Shown piece after piece: positions 53,136 through 63,829 of a DNA stretch of 64,000 bases. This DNA is from Deinococci bacterium (GTDB taxonomy: Bacteria > Deinococcota > Deinococci > Deinococcales > Trueperaceae). The stretch spans positions 1 to 64,000 of the forward strand of contig JASBRS010000014.1 of the NCBI GenBank assembly GCA_030149325.1, read 5' to 3'. Position 1 is the first letter of the stretch. Each line of letters begins with the position of its first letter. The notes beneath the pieces are model-generated. The model was not told the origin of the DNA. It was given only the letters and a program-made list of their open reading frames with translations, and ran no database searches. A program made the translations under genes and the position numbers.

Positions 53136-54536
53136 CTACAGCAGGGTGCCGCTGAGGATGGAGGCGGCCACGGTGAAGAAGATGACGATGCCGGTGACGT
53201 CCACGATCGTCGCCACGAAGGGCGCCGACGAGGCCGCCGGGTCGGCGCCGATGCGCTTGAGCAGGATCGGCAGCAACGAGCCCGTGAGCGAGCCCCACAG
53301 CACGACGCCGATGAGCGAGAAGAAGATCGTCAGGGCGATGAGCGGCCAGTGCGGGCCGTACATGTCGAAGGCCAGCGCCCACACGGTGATGCGCGCGAAG
53401 CCCACGGCGCCCAGGATGGCGCCCAGGGAGAGGCCGGCGATCAGCTCGCGGCGCATCACGCGCCACCAGTCGCGCAGGGTCACCTCGCCCAGCGCCATGG
53501 CGCGGGTGACCAGGGTGGCCGCCTGCGACCCGGAGTTGCCGCCGCTGGAGATGATCAGCGGGATGAACAGCGACAGCACCACCGCCTTGGCGATCTCGTT
53601 CTGGAAGAAGCCCATGGCGGTGGCGGTGAGCATCTCGCCGATGAACAGCATCACCAGCCACACGGCGCGCTTGCGCACCAGGGTGGGGATGGCGATGCGC
53701 AGGTAGGGCTCGTCGAAGGCCTCGACGCCGCCGAGCTTGTGGAAGTCCTCGGTGGCCTCCTCCTCCGCCACGTCCAGGACGTCGTCGACGGTGACGATGC
53801 CGACGAGGATGCCGCCGCTGTCGGTGACCGGAAGCGCCGTGCGGTCGAGGCGCCGGAAGGCGGTGACCGCCTCCTCCTGGTCCTGGGTCGCCTCGAGCGC
53901 CACGAACTGGTGGTCCATGAGCTCCTCGATGCGCGTCTCGGGCTCCACCAGCAGCAGCTCCCGCATGCGGAGGTCGTCGATCAGCTTGCCGCCCTTGGCC
54001 GTCACGTAGAGGATGTTGAGCGTCTCCGAGTCGCTGCCGAACTGCCGGATGTGCTTCAGGGCGTCCGCGACCGTCCAGTGCGGCTTGACGGCGACGTAGT
54101 CGGGGGTCATGAGGCGGCCGACGGAGTCCTCGGGGTACCCGAGCAGGCGGGTCGCCACCCCTCGCTCGTCGGGCGACAGCAGGTTCAGCAGCCTCTTGGT
54201 GACCTTGCCGGGCAGCTCCTCCAGGAGCGCCGTGCGATCGTCCGGCGACATGTCGTTGAGGATGACCGCCACATCGCGGTCGCCCATCGCCCGCAACAGG
54301 CGCTCCTGGGCATCGAGCCGCAGGTACTCGAAGGTGTCGGCCGCCAGCTCCCGCGGCAGGATGCGGAAGACCACCGCCTCGGCCTCGTGCGGCAGGTCGT
54401 CCATCAGCTCCGCCAGGTCGGGCGGCTCGCGGTCGCGAAGCCGCGTACGCAGCTCCTCGAAACGGCGAGCCTCGACGAGCTGGAGCAGCTCATCCCGTTG
54501 CCCTTGGAGATCGGGAGCCTGGAACACGGTCGTCAC
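53136..54536 (-). CDS. mgtE: magnesium transporter MgtE
   Basis: MgtE_N, CBS pair, SGGNSGSQAATLVTRAMALGEV TM motif. Confidence 0.96.
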   Translation of the reverse strand: MTTVFQAPDLQGQRDELLQLVEARRFEELRTRLRDREPPDLAELMDDLPHEAEAVVFRILPRELAADTFEYLRLDAQERLLRAMGDRDVAVILNDMSPDDRTALLEELPGKVTKRLLNLLSPDERGVATRLLGYPEDSVGRLMTPDYVAVKPHWTVADALKHIRQFGSDSETLNILYVTAKGGKLIDDLRMRELLLVEPETRIEELMDHQFVALEATQDQEEAVTAFRRLDRTALPVTDSGGILVGIVTVDDVLDVAEEEATEDFHKLGGVEAFDEPYLRIAIPTLVRKRAVWLVMLFIGEMLTATAMGFFQNEIAKAVVLSLFIPLIISSGGNSGSQAATLVTRAMALGEVTLRDWWRVMRRELIAGLSLGAILGAVGFARITVWALAFDMYGPHWPLIALTIFFSLIGVVLWGSLTGSLLPILLKRIGADPAASSAPFVATIVDVTGIVIFFTVAASILSGTLL

Positions 54537-54678
54537 CTCCGCCCATCGCGACACGGCGGACCGCAACGGGCGCCAGGGAAGTCTACCAGCCGCACGTCTG
54601 CGACGACAGCGACGGCGCCGACCGGAGGCGCCGCCCCCGCGCGGGTGGGACCCCCCGGGCCATGCTCGTGCCTGGGAT

Positions 54679-54706
54679 CACGAGCATTCTGCTCGTGCGC
54701 TCGTGA
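54679..54706 (+). repeat. intergenic hairpin repeat, copy 1
   Basis: CACGAGC-ATTCT-GCTCGTGCGCTCGTGA. Confidence 0.6.
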
Positions 54707-54787
54707 CACCGCACGATCGGCCCGGGCGGACGCCCCCACGATCGCGCCGCGTGGCGTCCCTACCCGCGGGTGTGCGGGTCCGCCGGA

Positions 54788-55369
54788 TCAGTTGAGCTCG
54801 TCGAGGGTGAGCTGGAAGCTGGGGACGAAGGTCTCCAGGAAGTACCCGACCTCCGGCGCGTCGATCGCCTCCAGGTCGGCGCGGATCGCCTGCTCGGCGC
54901 GCGCGAACTCCTCGTTGCCGGCCTTGGCCTCCTCCAGGCACTTCAGGTAGGCGGTGATCTTGTCGGCGTACTTCACCAGCCGCCACTCGGCGGCGTCGCC
55001 CTCGGCCGGGAAGAACAGGTCGTGGTAGGGCTCGCGCAGGGGCTCGGGCAGCATCGCCAGCAGCCGTTGCCGCGCGACGTTGCGGATGCCGTTGAGGGCA
55101 TCGGCGATGCCGGGATTGAAGTACTTGATGGGGGTCGGCACGTCGCCGGTGATGACCTCCTCGGCATCGTGGAACACGCCCAGCAGCGCCGTGCGATCGG
55201 GATCGACGGCGTCGCCGCCGAGCTGGTTGTGGATGACGGCGAGGGCGTGGGCGATCATGGCCACCTGGAGACTGTGCTCCTGGGTGTTCTCGGTACGGGT
55301 GTTGCGCATCAGACCCCAGCGCAGGATGTACTTCAGGCGCGCCAGGTAGGCGAAGTAGTGGCTGGTCAC
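54788..55369 (-). CDS. HD-domain 5'-nucleotidase (YfbR-like)
   Basis: HYFAYLARLKYILRWGLMRNTRTENTQEHSLQVAMIAHAL...GVFHDAEEVITGD; GTG start with TACGAT box 7 nt upstream (track start 55438). Confidence 0.92.
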   Translation of the reverse strand: MTSHYFAYLARLKYILRWGLMRNTRTENTQEHSLQVAMIAHALAVIHNQLGGDAVDPDRTALLGVFHDAEEVITGDVPTPIKYFNPGIADALNGIRNVARQRLLAMLPEPLREPYHDLFFPAEGDAAEWRLVKYADKITAYLKCLEEAKAGNEEFARAEQAIRADLEAIDAPEVGYFLETFVPSFQLTLDELN

Positions 55370-55487
55370 GTCGGGTATCGTACCGTGAGTCCCGACGGGG
55401 ACCGGCCGGCGCTCGAGCAAGGCTATGAAACTTCCCATTGACGCTGGGCGGCGTGGTCCTTAGGCTCTGGTGAACGAGGAGGAGACC

Positions 55488-55850
55488 GTGAAGCGTCTTG
55501 CCTGGATAGCGCTCGGGTTGCTCGCCATCACGCTGGCAGCTTGCGCACCCACCGCTTCGGTGGAAACCAACGTGATTCCGACCCTGATCTCGGTGACGCC
55601 CCCGCAGGCGAGTGGCGGCACCGTCGTCCTCCAAGGCCGCTACTTCGGCGACGGCAACGGCGGCCAAGCGGCGGGCAGCTACGTGCTGGTCGGGGCGGAC
55701 ATGAACCACGACGGAGGCATCAAGATCACGCCCAGCTCGTGGAGCCCCAACCGCATCGAGTTCCCCGAGCCCGCCAACGGCGGCTACGGCTTCGTGTTCG
55801 TGTTCGTGAAGGGCGTCGCCAGCAACGGCCTGCCGGCCAACCTGCCCTGA
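55488..55850 (+). CDS. IPT/TIG-like lipoprotein
   Basis: MKRLAWIALGLLAITLAACAPT lipobox; PTLISVTPPQASGGTVVLQGRYFG. Confidence 0.75.
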   Translation: MKRLAWIALGLLAITLAACAPTASVETNVIPTLISVTPPQASGGTVVLQGRYFGDGNGGQAAGSYVLVGADMNHDGGIKITPSSWSPNRIEFPEPANGGYGFVFVFVKGVASNGLPANLP

Positions 55851-55889
55851 TCCGACGTCGACCTCGGCCCCCCAGGGGGCCTACGACGA

Positions 55890-55911
55890 GGGGCCGCCCA
55901 CGGGCGGCCCC
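55890..55911 (+). terminator. hairpin terminator
   Basis: GGGGCCGCCC-AC-GGGCGGCCCC then TTCT. Confidence 0.7.
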
Positions 55912-55945
55912 TTCTCGTGGTGACGGGACGGTAGACTCGGACCCT

Positions 55946-57223
55946 ATGAAGCTGCAAGCCGTGAAGGGCACCCACGACATCCTGCCGGACGAGCAGGCGC
56001 GCAGGCGCCAGGTCCTGGACGCCGTCGAGCGGGTGCTCGAACGCGCCGGGGCACGCGCCATCACGCCCCCGATGTTCGAGTACAGCGAGGTCTTCGACAA
56101 GTCCGTGGGCGAGTCCGCCGACCTGGTCGTGCAGAAGGAGATGTACACCTTCGAGGACCGGGGCGGACGCCAGCTGACCCTCCGCCCCGAGTTCACGGCC
56201 GGCGTGCTGCGCGCCTTCATCGAGCACGGCATGCACACCCTGCCGAGCCCCGTCAAGTTGTGGAGCACGGGACCCCTGTTCCGCGCCGAGAACGTCCAAC
56301 GCGGGCGCTACCGCGAGTTCCAGCAGGTGAACCTCGAGATCGTGGGTCTCCCCCACGCCCTGGCCGACGCCGAAGCGATCCAGTTGATGTACGCCGCGCT
56401 GACGGCCTGCGGCCTGCGGAACCACCACATCCGGCTCGGGTCGGTGGGCGATCCCGAGGACCGCGCGAGCTACAACGCCTACCTCCGGGAGCAGTTGGGG
56501 CCGCGCAGCGGTGACCTCTCCGAGGCCAGCCAGGAGCGCCTGCGGCTCAACCCGATGCGCGTCCTGGACAGCAAGTCCGACGGGGACCAGGCGTTGCTCG
56601 CCGGGCTCAAGCGCCCCTTCGACATGCTGGGCGAGGCGGCGCGAGCGCACTTCGACGAGGTCCGCCGCTACCTCGACGCCTGGCAGGTCCCGTACGAGGT
56701 CGATCCCGCCATCGTGCGCGGCCTGGACTACTACCGACGCACCGCGTTCGAGGCCCACTACCAGGGCATCGGCGCGCAGTCGGCGCTCGGCGGCGGCGGA
56801 CGCTACGACGGCCTCATCGAACGCCTCGGCGGTCCCGCCCTCCCCGGCGTGGGCTGGGCGTTCGGCCTCGAACGCGTGCTCGACGCCCTCGAGCAGGAGG
56901 GGGCGGCGCCCGGCGCCGACGCCCGACCGGCGCTGTTCCTGGTCCCGCTCGACGACGAGGCGGTGGCGGAGATCACCACCTGGGCGATCGAGCTGCGCGG
57001 GCGCTACCGCGTCGAACACGCCTACCAGCCGCGCAACCCCGGCAAGGGGCTGCGCGAGGCCGACCGCAGCGGCGCCGCGTTCGCTGCCCTGCGAGGCTCG
57101 CAGGAGCGCGACCAGGGCGTGGTCCAGGTGAAGCACCTGGCGAGCGGCCGCCAGGCGGCCGTGGCCCCGTCGGAGCTCGGGGCCTTCCTCGACCGGGAGC
57201 TCGCCGAGGGGCTCGGAGCGTAG
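55946..57223 (+). CDS. hisS: histidyl-tRNA synthetase
   Basis: MKLQAVKGTHDILPDEQARRRQV...; GLDYYRRTAFE. Confidence 0.97.
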   Translation: MKLQAVKGTHDILPDEQARRRQVLDAVERVLERAGARAITPPMFEYSEVFDKSVGESADLVVQKEMYTFEDRGGRQLTLRPEFTAGVLRAFIEHGMHTLPSPVKLWSTGPLFRAENVQRGRYREFQQVNLEIVGLPHALADAEAIQLMYAALTACGLRNHHIRLGSVGDPEDRASYNAYLREQLGPRSGDLSEASQERLRLNPMRVLDSKSDGDQALLAGLKRPFDMLGEAARAHFDEVRRYLDAWQVPYEVDPAIVRGLDYYRRTAFEAHYQGIGAQSALGGGGRYDGLIERLGGPALPGVGWAFGLERVLDALEQEGAAPGADARPALFLVPLDDEAVAEITTWAIELRGRYRVEHAYQPRNPGKGLREADRSGAAFAALRGSQERDQGVVQVKHLASGRQAAVAPSELGAFLDRELAEGLGA

Positions 57224-57265
57224 GCGCTCGACGGCGCCGACCCAGCCTCTGATAAGCTTCCGGGC

Positions 57266-59044
57266 ATGAGACGCAGCCATTCCTGCGGGGCGTTGCGCGC
57301 CTCGCACGCTTCCCAGACCGTCGTCCTCCAAGGCTGGGTCAACCGCCGTCGCGACCTCGGCGGCCTGATCTTCATCGACCTCCGCGACCGTGAGGGGCTC
57401 ACCCAGGTCGTCGTCGAGCCCGACGACGCCGCGGCGTTCGCCGCCGCCCAGGAGGTGCGCGGCGAGTTCGTCGTCGAGGTCGAGGGCGAGGTCCGCCTGC
57501 GCCCCGAGGACCAGCGCTCGGAGCGCAGCCCCAGCGGCGCCGTCGAGGTGGTGGCGCGGCGGCTGGAGGTCCTCTCCCCCGCCAAGACCCCGCCCTTCCT
57601 GGTCGACGGCAGCGTCGATGCCCGCGAGGTCAGCGAGGAGCTGCGCCTCAAGCACCGCTACCTCGACCTGCGCCGGCCGCAGGCGCTGGCCCCGCTGCTG
57701 CTCCGCCACCGCGTCACCAAGGCCATCTGGGACCACCTCGACGCCCAGGGCTTCGTGCAGGTCGAGACCCCGCTGCTGACGCTGTCGACCCCCGAGGGCG
57801 CCCGCGACTTCGTGGTGCCCGCGCGCCTCAGGCCGGGAGCGTTCTACGCGCTGCCGCAGTCGCCGCAGCTGTTCAAGCAGATGCTGATGATGTCGGGGGT
57901 GGACCGCTACTTCCAGGTCGCACGCTGCTTCCGCGACGAGGACCTGCGCGCCGATCGCCAGCCCGACTTCACCCAGCTCGACATCGAGATGGCCTTCGTC
58001 GATCAGGACGACGTTCTGGAGCTCAACGAGGGCCTCATGGCCGAGGTCGTGCGCGCGGCCACCGGGGCCGAGATCCCGACGCCCTTCCCGCGCCTGAGCT
58101 ACCGGGCGGCCATGGACCGGTACGGCAGCGACAAGCCCGACATCCGCTTCGAGCTGGAGCTCACCGATGCCTCGACCGCCTTCGCCGGCACCGAGTTCCG
58201 CGGCTTCGCCTCGGTCCTCGACGGCGGTGGCACGATCAAGGCGCTGCGCGTGCCCGCGGGTCCCGCGGCCGCGCTCACGCGCCGCGTGCTGGACGAGCTG
58301 GAGGCGCACGCCAAGCGTCACGGCGCCAGGGGCATGGCGTGGCTGCGGCGCGGCGCCGACGGCGCCTTCAGCGGTCCCGTCGCGAAGTTCCTGGGAGACG
58401 GCGAGCGCGACCGCCTGGCCGAGCTCGCGCCCGACGAGGGCGACGTCCTGCTGCTCGTCGCCGATCGTTGGAAGACCGCCTGCACGGCCCTGGGGGCAGT
58501 ACGCAGCCGCTTGCCGGAGGTGCTCGGCCTGGAGCTCGACGCCGAGCGGCTGGCCTTCCTGTGGGTGGTCGACTTCCCCCTGCTCGAGGAGGACGAGGAC
58601 GGCGGTTGGACCTACATGCACCACCCCTTCACGCGCCCGTTCGACGAGGACCTGGCGGCCCTCGAGACCGACCCCGGCTCGGTGCGCGCCCACGCCTACG
58701 ACCTGGTGCTCAACGGCAACGAGATCGGCGGCGGCAGCCTGCGTATCCACCGCCTCGACGTGCAGCGCCGCATGTTCCGGGCCCTGGGCTTCAGCGACGC
58801 CGAGGCCGAGCGGCGCTTCGGCTTCTTCCTCGAGGCGCTCGCCTACGGGGCGCCGCCCCACGGCGGCGTGGCCTGGGGGCTCGACCGCCTGGTGATGTTG
58901 CTCAGCGGCGTTCCCAGCATCCGCGACGTCATCGCCTTCCCCAAGAACCAGCGCGGCGTCGACCCGCTGACGGGTGCGCCGGCTCCCGTCGAGCCGGCGC
59001 AGCTCGCCGAGCTCGGGATCGCCCTCGAGGAGGGCCCGTCGTGA
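57266..59044 (+). CDS. aspS: aspartyl-tRNA synthetase
   Basis: [26 protein letters not shown]...[44 protein letters not shown]. Confidence 0.97.
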   Translation: MRRSHSCGALRASHASQTVVLQGWVNRRRDLGGLIFIDLRDREGLTQVVVEPDDAAAFAAAQEVRGEFVVEVEGEVRLRPEDQRSERSPSGAVEVVARRLEVLSPAKTPPFLVDGSVDAREVSEELRLKHRYLDLRRPQALAPLLLRHRVTKAIWDHLDAQGFVQVETPLLTLSTPEGARDFVVPARLRPGAFYALPQSPQLFKQMLMMSGVDRYFQVARCFRDEDLRADRQPDFTQLDIEMAFVDQDDVLELNEGLMAEVVRAATGAEIPTPFPRLSYRAAMDRYGSDKPDIRFELELTDASTAFAGTEFRGFASVLDGGGTIKALRVPAGPAAALTRRVLDELEAHAKRHGARGMAWLRRGADGAFSGPVAKFLGDGERDRLAELAPDEGDVLLLVADRWKTACTALGAVRSRLPEVLGLELDAERLAFLWVVDFPLLEEDEDGGWTYMHHPFTRPFDEDLAALETDPGSVRAHAYDLVLNGNEIGGGSLRIHRLDVQRRMFRALGFSDAEAERRFGFFLEALAYGAPPHGGVAWGLDRLVMLLSGVPSIRDVIAFPKNQRGVDPLTGAPAPVEPAQLAELGIALEEGPS

Positions 59045-59850
59045 TCCCGTTGGTGGTGCTCGACCTCGACGGGACCATCATCGGCGCCGAGGGCGTGGTG
59101 CAGAGCTGCGTGTGGGAAGCGGCCGAGCGCGTCCGCGCGGCCGGCGTGAAGCTCGCCGTGTGCACCGGCCGCCCTGCCTTCGGGGTGGCGCAGCGCGTCG
59201 CCCAGCGCCTGGGACCGACCACCCCCCACATCTTCCAGAGCGGCGCCCACATCGCCTACCCCGACGGCGAGACGCTCAAGGCCTCGGCGCTGCGCGAGGC
59301 CACGGCGCGTCGCCTCATCAACCACGCCCGCAAGCTCGGCAGCGTGCTGGAGCTCTACACGCCGAGCAACCTGTTCGTCGAGCGCAAGACCGACATGAGC
59401 GAGGCGCACGCCAAGATGATCGGCGTCACCGCCATCGTGCGCGACCTCGAGGATGTCGTCGCCAACGAACCCGTGGTGCGCGCCCAGTGGGTGGTGCCGC
59501 TCGGGGAGACGGCGGCGGTCTCGAGCATCTCGGGCGACGACGTCCAGGTCTCCACCGCCACCAGCCCGGCCCTGGTCGACACCGCCTTCGTGAGCATCAC
59601 GCGCCAGGGGGTGTCGAAGGCGAGCGCCGTGCGCCACGTCGCCGAGGTCCTGCGCGTGCCGCTCGAGGACGTCATGGCCGTCGGCGACAGCCTCGGCGAC
59701 GTGGGGATGCTGGAGGCCGTCGGGCATCCCGTGGTGATGGCCAACAGTGCGCCGGAGCTGCTGGCGCGCTTCTCCGACGTCGCCGGCGACGTCGAGTCGT
59801 GCGGCGTCGTGGCCGCCCTCGAGGAGGCGCTCAAGATCGAGCGCCCCTGA
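59041..59850 (+). CDS. Cof-type HAD-superfamily hydrolase
   Basis: [18 protein letters not shown]...[18 protein letters not shown]. Confidence 0.93.
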   Translation: MIPLVVLDLDGTIIGAEGVVQSCVWEAAERVRAAGVKLAVCTGRPAFGVAQRVAQRLGPTTPHIFQSGAHIAYPDGETLKASALREATARRLINHARKLGSVLELYTPSNLFVERKTDMSEAHAKMIGVTAIVRDLEDVVANEPVVRAQWVVPLGETAAVSSISGDDVQVSTATSPALVDTAFVSITRQGVSKASAVRHVAEVLRVPLEDVMAVGDSLGDVGMLEAVGHPVVMANSAPELLARFSDVAGDVESCGVVAALEEALKIERP

Positions 59851-59899
59851 CCGCCGCGGGGCCCCAACGCGCTCCAGGGGCCCTGGTAGACTCGCAGCC

Positions 59900-61198
59900 A
59901 TGGCAACGATCCCCATCCAGCGGCTGCCCGAGCACGTGGGCGAGACCGTCGAGGTCCGGGGCTGGCTGACCGGCCTGCGTTCCAGCGGCAAGATCGCCTT
60001 CCTCCAGCTCCGCGACGGCAGCGGCTTCGTCCAGGGCGTCATTGCACGGAACGACGTCGGCGACGAGATCTTCGAGAGGGCGCGCGGCCTCGGCCAGGAG
60101 AGCAGCGTGGTGGTGCGCGGCGAGGTCCGCGAGGACGCACGCGCGCCCAGCGGCGTCGAGCTCGGCCTCGCGGACGTGACGCTGGTCGCGCCCGGCGGCG
60201 ACTACCCCATCACCCCCAAGGAGCACGGCGTCGACTTCCTGTTCGAGAACCGTCACCTGTTCCTGCGCCACCGGGCGCCGTGGGCCATGCTCCGGATCCG
60301 CGACGAGCTCGAGCGAGCCGTTCACGACTTCTTCCATGCGCGCGACTTCCTGCGCTTCGACGCGCCGTTCTTCATGCCCACCGCCGTGGAGGGCACCACC
60401 AACCTGTTCGAGATCCAGCTCTTCGACGAGTCGAGCGCCTACCTGTCGCAGTCGGGTCAGCTCTACGCCGAGGCGGGGGCCATGGCGTTCGGCAAGGTCT
60501 ACACCTTCGGGCCCGCCTTCCGCGCCGAGAATAGCAAGACGCGTCGCCACCTGCTCGAGTTCTGGATGATCGAGCCGGAGGTGGCCTACCTCGAGCACGA
60601 GGGGAACATGCAGCTCCAGGAGGACTTCGTCGCCTACCTGGTCGGGCGCGTGTTGGAGCGGCGTCCGCGCGAGTTGGAGATGCTGGGGCGCGACCCCAAG
60701 TTGCTCGAGCCGACCGCCTCGGGCGACTTCCCGCGCATCAGCTACGACGAGGCGCTGGAGCGGCTCGCCCGCGAGGGCGAGGAGCTGGCCTGGGGAGAGG
60801 ACTTCGGCGCACCGCACGAGACCATCCTCGGGGGGCAGTTCGACCGCCCGGTCATGGTCGAGCGCTGGCCCACCGAGACCAAGGCCTTCTACATGCAACC
60901 CGTCGACGGCGACCCCAGCCGCGTGCTGTGCGACGACATGATCGCTCCCGAGGGCTTCGGGGAGATCATCGGGGGCTCGCAGCGCATCCACGACCTGGCC
61001 CTCCTCGAGGAGCGCATCGCCGAGCACGGGCTGCCCGCATCGGCGTTCGGCTGGTACCTCGACCTGCGCCGCTTCGGCAGCGTGCCGCACTCGGGCTTCG
61101 GGCTGGGGTTGGAGCGAACGGTCGCCTGGATCACGGGCGCCAAGCACCTGCGCGAGGTGGTGCCGTTCCCGCGCATGCTGACGCGCATGATGCCCTGA
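59900..61198 (+). CDS. asnS: asparaginyl-tRNA synthetase
   Basis: [48 protein letters not shown] box 7 nt before ATG. Confidence 0.95.
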   Translation: MATIPIQRLPEHVGETVEVRGWLTGLRSSGKIAFLQLRDGSGFVQGVIARNDVGDEIFERARGLGQESSVVVRGEVREDARAPSGVELGLADVTLVAPGGDYPITPKEHGVDFLFENRHLFLRHRAPWAMLRIRDELERAVHDFFHARDFLRFDAPFFMPTAVEGTTNLFEIQLFDESSAYLSQSGQLYAEAGAMAFGKVYTFGPAFRAENSKTRRHLLEFWMIEPEVAYLEHEGNMQLQEDFVAYLVGRVLERRPRELEMLGRDPKLLEPTASGDFPRISYDEALERLAREGEELAWGEDFGAPHETILGGQFDRPVMVERWPTETKAFYMQPVDGDPSRVLCDDMIAPEGFGEIIGGSQRIHDLALLEERIAEHGLPASAFGWYLDLRRFGSVPHSGFGLGLERTVAWITGAKHLREVVPFPRMLTRMMP

Positions 61199-61220
61199 AG
61201 GCTGCCGCGGCCCCAGCTAT

Positions 61221-61251
61221 CGAGCGCACGAGCGGATCGCTCGTGCGCTCG
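61221..61251. terminator. bidirectional hairpin between convergent genes (contains repeat copy 2)
   Basis: CGAGCGCACGAGCG-GAT-CGCTCGTGCGCTCG perfect 14-bp stem. Confidence 0.75.
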
Positions 61252-61254
61252 TGA
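61227..61254 (+). repeat. intergenic hairpin repeat, copy 2
   Basis: CACGAGC-GGATC-GCTCGTGCGCTCGTGA; identical to 54679..54706 outside the 5-nt loop. Confidence 0.6.
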
Positions 61255-61263
61255 AGGCGTTGG

Positions 61264-61827
61264 CTACAGAGCGGAGTCGACGGCCACGTGACCCAGCAGC
61301 GTCGCCGTCGGGCGCCCGTCGCGCAGGAACCGCACGTCGTCGATCCCGTTGGCGAGCACCGTCTGCTGGATCGAGTGCAGCAGCTGCAGCTCCTCGCTGA
61401 CGCCCACCGCCACCGGCGCCGACTCGTGCAGGTCGAGCACCGCCACCTGCTGGCGGTCGACCTGCTGCACGAACACCTCGGGGGTGTCGAGACCCTGCGG
61501 CCAACTGGCGTTCTGGAGCATCGCCGTCCGGAGCGCGTCGAGGATGGCGTGGAGCCGGGCCTGCGGGTCGTCGGGAAGATCGAGCGTGACGAAGTCGGGA
61601 CGCGCCAGCCCGCTCTGATCGACGAGGACCAGCCGGACCTCCTGGGAGTGCGTGACCACGTCGGCCTGGGGCGGAAGGATGTCCACCGGCTTCGGACGCC
61701 CGGTTCGCGGCCCATGCCCGACCAGGAAGAACACCGCGCTCGCCAGGAAGATCAGCGTCGCGACCGCCACGTAGGGCGTCGCGAAGCGCCTCCAGCGCAC
61801 CGCGGTGCGCCGCCGCGGCTCGCTCAC
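61264..61827 (-). CDS. GerMN-domain membrane protein
   Basis: N-terminal TM; VRLVLVDQSGLARPDFVTLDLPDDPQARLHAILDALR. Confidence 0.75.
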   Translation of the reverse strand: MSEPRRRTAVRWRRFATPYVAVATLIFLASAVFFLVGHGPRTGRPKPVDILPPQADVVTHSQEVRLVLVDQSGLARPDFVTLDLPDDPQARLHAILDALRTAMLQNASWPQGLDTPEVFVQQVDRQQVAVLDLHESAPVAVGVSEELQLLHSIQQTVLANGIDDVRFLRDGRPTATLLGHVAVDSAL

Positions 61828-63260
61828 TGCGTGGCTCCGCCCGACGCCAGGAGCTTCGTCAGGGCGTCGGCGAGGTCGGTCGGGAGCGTCGTCGACGCCA
61901 GGTCCTGGGGGCTGAACTCGAGCAGCACGCCGCGACCGGCCGCGCCCCCGAGCACGTACAGCGGTGCGCCCGAGGTATCGCTGGAACGGTAGCCGCCCGA
62001 CTGGAACAGCTGCGTCCCGAGGCCCTCGGCGAAGCTGCGGCCCACCGCCAGCTGCGGTACCAGACCGAGCAAAATGCTACGCCGCAGCGCGCTGATGTCC
62101 TGGCTCTGGACCGCGCTCTGGGCGTTCTGCCGGACGGCCATGGCCAGCGAATCGATGCCCGTCGCGTCGCCGAGGTAGTAGGCGTGGAACTGGCCGGCGG
62201 GCAGCGCGGCGCCGTGGATCGACACGAACAGGTCGGCCCCGATGCCGTCCTGCGAGCGCGTCTGGGCGCTGACGCCGTAGTCGCCCGTCCGGGTGAGCAC
62301 GACATCGAACCCGCGCGCCTGCAGCTCCTTCTGGAGTCGCTCGGTGAAGGCCAGCGTCAGCGACGCCTCGCTGCCGTAGCCGGGGAAGGCGATGCCCGGA
62401 TCGGGGCCGCCGTGCCCCGGGTCGAGCACGATGTGAGCGGAGGCCCGCGCGGGGCCACCGCCGGCGCTGAAGCTGACGACGAGCCGGAAGCCGGCGCCGT
62501 CGGGGAGGCTGTACATCTGGTAGCCGCTGCCGTCCGCGAGCTGGATGCGCACGTCGGTCCCGCCCCCGGTGTCGCTGGCATCGGCCCGCACGAAGGCGTC
62601 GCCGACGACGCCCCCGAGCTGCGGGGCGACGCTGGTGCGATCGAAGTGGAGCTGGAGCGTCGCCACGGGTTGGTTGAAGAAGCGCGAGTAGCCGACCGGG
62701 GCGGACAGATGCAGCACCAGTTGCTGCCCGGGGCCGCTGCCCTGCGTGGTGATGCCGGTGAGCTCGGCTCGCGGCTGCACCACCACCACGGTGTGCTCGT
62801 TCTGCAGGTAGGCGACGCTGGCTCCCAGCGCCTCGGCCACCGGCTTCACCGGGACCATGACGGTACCCTCCTGGATCACGGCGGACGTCCCGGCGATCCC
62901 CCGGCCATCGAGATGGAGGGCGTCGGCCCGCGCGGCCTTGGCGGGGTCGGTCACGACCTGCGCCTCGAGCACGTGACCGCCGAGCTGCAGCGTGGCCACG
63001 GTGGTGTCGGTATCGACGTAGTAGCGCGCCCCCAGAGCGCTGGCGAAGGCGGCGGCGGGCGCGTAGGCGGTGCCTTGGACGAGCTCGTTGGTGCTCCCGG
63101 CGACCTGCAGGCCGTTGACCACCAGGGCGTTCTGGGCGAGGGCGAGCCCCCCGAGCAACAGGCTCAGGGCCGCCACCGCTCGGATCGCCAGGGCCACCCC
63201 GAGCGCCTCCGGCCGGCGCCCGCTGGGGGCTGTACGAAGGCGGCGTCGCGGCAGCGTCAC
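61824..63260 (-). CDS. N-acetylmuramoyl-L-alanine amidase (Amidase_3) with N-terminal copper-amine-oxidase-like/AMIN region
   Basis: HIVLDPGHGGPDPGIAFPGYGSEASLTLAFTERLQKEL; GTGA overlap with smpB. Confidence 0.92.
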   Translation of the reverse strand: MTLPRRRLRTAPSGRRPEALGVALAIRAVAALSLLLGGLALAQNALVVNGLQVAGSTNELVQGTAYAPAAAFASALGARYYVDTDTTVATLQLGGHVLEAQVVTDPAKAARADALHLDGRGIAGTSAVIQEGTVMVPVKPVAEALGASVAYLQNEHTVVVVQPRAELTGITTQGSGPGQQLVLHLSAPVGYSRFFNQPVATLQLHFDRTSVAPQLGGVVGDAFVRADASDTGGGTDVRIQLADGSGYQMYSLPDGAGFRLVVSFSAGGGPARASAHIVLDPGHGGPDPGIAFPGYGSEASLTLAFTERLQKELQARGFDVVLTRTGDYGVSAQTRSQDGIGADLFVSIHGAALPAGQFHAYYLGDATGIDSLAMAVRQNAQSAVQSQDISALRRSILLGLVPQLAVGRSFAEGLGTQLFQSGGYRSSDTSGAPLYVLGGAAGRGVLLEFSPQDLASTTLPTDLADALTKLLASGGATQ

Positions 63261-63703
63261 GTGCCGCGCTCGCGTCGGCTCATGGCTCGATCGATCTCGC
63301 GCTGGGCGTCCTTCTTCGCCTCGGACCTGCGCTTGTCGTGGAGCTTCTTGCCGCGGGCCAGGCCGAGCTGCAGCTTGGCCCAGCCGCCCTTGAAGTAGAG
63401 CTTGAGCGGGACCAGCGTCAGGCCCTTGCGTTCGAGGCCGCGGCTGATCTCGTCGATCTCCCGGCGCTTGAGCAGCAGGCGACGCACCCGCAACGGGTCG
63501 TGGTTGTTGTAGCTCGCCTCGGTGTAGACGGGGATGGTCATGCCCTCCAGGAAGACCTCGCCCCCACGCACGCGGGCGTAGGCCTCGGCGATGGAGCCTC
63601 CCCCCTGCCGCAGGGCCTTGACCTCGCTGCCGGTGAGCTCCATGCCCGCCTCGAAGCGCTCGAGGATCTCGTAGTCGTGGGTGGCTCGGCGGTTCTGCAG
63701 CAT
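63257..63703 (-). CDS. smpB: SsrA-binding protein
   Basis: MLQNRRATHDYEILERFEAGMELTGSEVKALRQGGGSIAEAYARV. Confidence 0.97.
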   Translation of the reverse strand: MLQNRRATHDYEILERFEAGMELTGSEVKALRQGGGSIAEAYARVRGGEVFLEGMTIPVYTEASYNNHDPLRVRRLLLKRREIDEISRGLERKGLTLVPLKLYFKGGWAKLQLGLARGKKLHDKRRSEAKKDAQREIDRAMSRRERGT

Positions 63704-63829
63704 GGTCGCGGTCCGACGACCATGATAGCCAGGGCGCGTGAGAATGGCAAAGCCGCGATCCCTGCTCGTGCTCTCGGTCACATGGGTTTCGCTCGTGAAC
63801 ATGTGCGCATCGGAGCTGCGGCGAGGGGT

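Noticed and set aside
54537-54787. M-box (Mg2+) riboswitch upstream of mgtE
   Set aside because: A TAGACT promoter lies about 40-50 nt before the start, so the leader is too short; no M-box motifs recognised.
55784-58861. 1025-aa minus-strand ORF
   Set aside because: Antisense across hisS and aspS; shadow ORF spanning two genes.
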